Part shown: positions 4,594-5,820 of the stretch, in pieces
Layout: the number at the start of each line of letters is the position of its first letter
Position numbering within the stretch: position 1 is the stretch's first letter
DNA from: Candidatus Aminicenantota bacterium
Lineage (GTDB): Bacteria; Acidobacteriota; Aminicenantia; Aminicenantales; Aminicenantaceae
DNA: 5,820 nucleotides
Reading direction: 5' to 3'
Assembly (NCBI GenBank): GCA_030617525.1
Contig: JAUWVG010000181.1
Location: forward strand, 1 to 5,820
Program-made: the position numbers and the translations under genes
The notes under the pieces: generated by a model
Told to the model about the DNA's origin: nothing
Seen by the model: the letters and a program-made list of their open reading frames with translations, nothing else
The model's database searches: none

Positions 4594-5820
4594 ATGAAGA
4601 ACTACAAATTACTGATAAACGGTTTGTGGGAAGATGGACAAATCATAAAGGAATTCAAATCTCCATATGATCAAAAAATCTTTGCGGCCATTCATTTTGC
4701 CGATAAACAGCAGGTTAAAAGCGCCATCCATTCAGCACACCTGGCCTTCGAAAAAACAAAGTCTCTTTCCAGTTTCGAGAGGTTCGAAATCTTGAGTTTT
4801 ATCGCATCGGAGATAAAACGAAGAAAAGAAGAGCTGGCCGAATCTATAACCCTGTCAGCGGGAAAAACAATAACATCTTCACGAATGGAAACCGATAGAG
4901 CGGCCAATACTTTTCAGGTTGCAGCCGAGGAAGCCAAAAGATTGGAAGGAGAGATCATCCCTCTTGATTGGAGCCCTCAGACAAAAAAAAGATGGGGATT
5001 CATCCGAAGGTTTCCTATCGGTGTTGTCGCCGGAATCACTCCCTTCAACTTCCCGTTAAATCTTGTCGCCCATAAGGTTGCGCCTGCTATTGCTTCCGGG
5101 AATCCGGTGATAATAAGACCGGCATCCCAGGTGTCCATCACATCACTTCTGCTCGGTGAGATTATCAATGAAAGTGGCCTCCCAAAAGGGGGAATCAACA
5201 TCGTCCCTTGTGGATACGAAGAGGCAAGTCCCCTCCTTGAAGACGGGAGAGTCAAAAAAATCACTTTTACAGGAAGTCCGGAAATCGGTTGGGAACTGAA
5301 AAAAAAGGCTTTTAAGAAAAAAGTAACTTTAGAGCTGGGTGGAAATGCGGCAGTTATCATTGAGCCCGATACCGATCTAGGCTTTGCGCTGACCAGGACT
5401 CTTCTGGGAGCTTTTTCTTATTCAGGCCAAATATGCATCTCTATCCAGCGTATATTCCTCCATGAAAATATATATGATCGTTTCATGGCTGATTTTGTGG
5501 CCGCCACAAAAAAACTAATAATTGGGAATCCTTTGGATGAAAACACGGAAATCGGCCCCATGATCAACATAGGTGCCGCACGACAAATTGAAGAGTGGGT
5601 TGACGAGGCCGTTCAAAACGGCGGGAATCTTGTGACCGGCGGCCAAAGAAACGGAACACTCTTTGAACCGACAATCCTGGAGAATGTTAAGCCGGAGCTT
5701 CGAGTATCCTGTCAGGAAGCCTTCGCGCCGGTAGTTGTTGTCTCCTCTTACAAAGATTTTGAAGAAGCCCTAAAAGGGGTGAATCATTCGATATACGGAC
5801 TTCAGGCAGGGGTTTTTACT
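4594..5820 (+). CDS. NAD(P)-dependent aldehyde dehydrogenase, lactaldehyde/semialdehyde type (C-terminus cut by window edge)
   Basis: The first 409 residues are present and the frame is open to the last base; family members are usually about 470-490 residues, so roughly 65-80 are missing. Members oxidise an aldehyde to the acid with NAD(P)+ in the cytoplasm. The oxyanion Asn is N152 in TPFNFP, the glycine motif is FTGSPEIG (225-232), the general base is E247 in LELGG, the catalytic Cys is C281 in SGQICIS, and the cofactor-ribose-binding Glu is E375 in QEAFAPV. The stretches FIRRFPIGVVAGITPFN (136-152) and GQICISIQRIF (278-288) resemble the non-phosphorylating lactaldehyde / succinate-semialdehyde group, including the methanogen lactaldehyde dehydrogenase used for coenzyme F420; the substrate cannot be fixed. 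The Lys that normally binds the adenosine ribose in the (V)xxKPA motif is Arg here (R175 in IIRPAS). There is no sign of operon linkage with the upstream gene because repeat B lies between them. Confidence 0.9.
   Translation, partial: MKNYKLLINGLWEDGQIIKEFKSPYDQKIFAAIHFADKQQVKSAIHSAHLAFEKTKSLSSFERFEILSFIASEIKRRKEELAESITLSAGKTITSSRMETDRAANTFQVAAEEAKRLEGEIIPLDWSPQTKKRWGFIRRFPIGVVAGITPFNFPLNLVAHKVAPAIASGNPVIIRPASQVSITSLLLGEIINESGLPKGGINIVPCGYEEASPLLEDGRVKKITFTGSPEIGWELKKKAFKKKVTLELGGNAAVIIEPDTDLGFALTRTLLGAFSYSGQICISIQRIFLHENIYDRFMADFVAATKKLIIGNPLDENTEIGPMINIGAARQIEEWVDEAVQNGGNLVTGGQRNGTLFEPTILENVKPELRVSCQEAFAPVVVVSSYKDFEEALKGVNHSIYGLQAGVFT

Noticed and set aside
4977..5360. A 127-residue antisense frame in the aldehyde dehydrogenase gene
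   Set aside because: A shadow of a clear dehydrogenase reading frame with all catalytic motifs intact.

Overview
The window holds five protein-coding genes, two of them cut by the window edges, and two diverged copies of one intergenic repeat family. It suggests a diderm (Gram-negative-type) bacterium: there is a 425-residue outer-membrane beta-barrel protein with a Sec signal peptide and a C-terminal Phe, and strong AGGAG-type ribosome binding sites. The short form of ThiC, a TIM-barrel Nfo-like protein of a type I associate with archaea and anaerobes, and the style of intergenic repeats lead me to guess a Desulfobacterota/deltaproteobacteria-like or neighbouring lineage. That placement is inference, not proof.

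Layout. On the minus strand, 1-402 is the N-terminal part of an exported M20-family metallopeptidase. Positions 417-741 are repeat copy A, which carries a second, nested repeat. On the minus strand, 751-2028 is the outer-membrane barrel protein. A 156-base divergent intergenic region (2029-2184) follows. On the plus strand, 2185-3492 is thiC (the family also contains the benzimidazole-forming BzaF). Overlapping it by 17 bases is an endonuclease-IV-like TIM-barrel gene, 3476-4312. Positions 4316-4574 are repeat copy B. The last gene, 4594 to the right edge, is an NAD(P)-dependent aldehyde dehydrogenase of the lactaldehyde/semialdehyde-dehydrogenase type, preceded by a near-perfect ribosome binding site.

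How they may work together. thiC and the Nfo-like gene are almost certainly one translationally coupled operon. ThiC turns aminoimidazole ribotide into the thiamin pyrimidine; the role of the Nfo-like partner is unknown and it lacks one expected zinc ligand. The other genes show no obvious functional link to it. Each repeat copy fills almost the whole gap between two same-direction genes, so it probably separates or shapes their transcription.

The least ordinary content is the repeat family: terminal inverted repeats, a conserved left domain, and a right-hand stem whose sequence differs between copies while pairing is kept. I see no CRISPR array, transposase, tRNA, rRNA, phage gene or defence system, and no clearly new multi-gene system.
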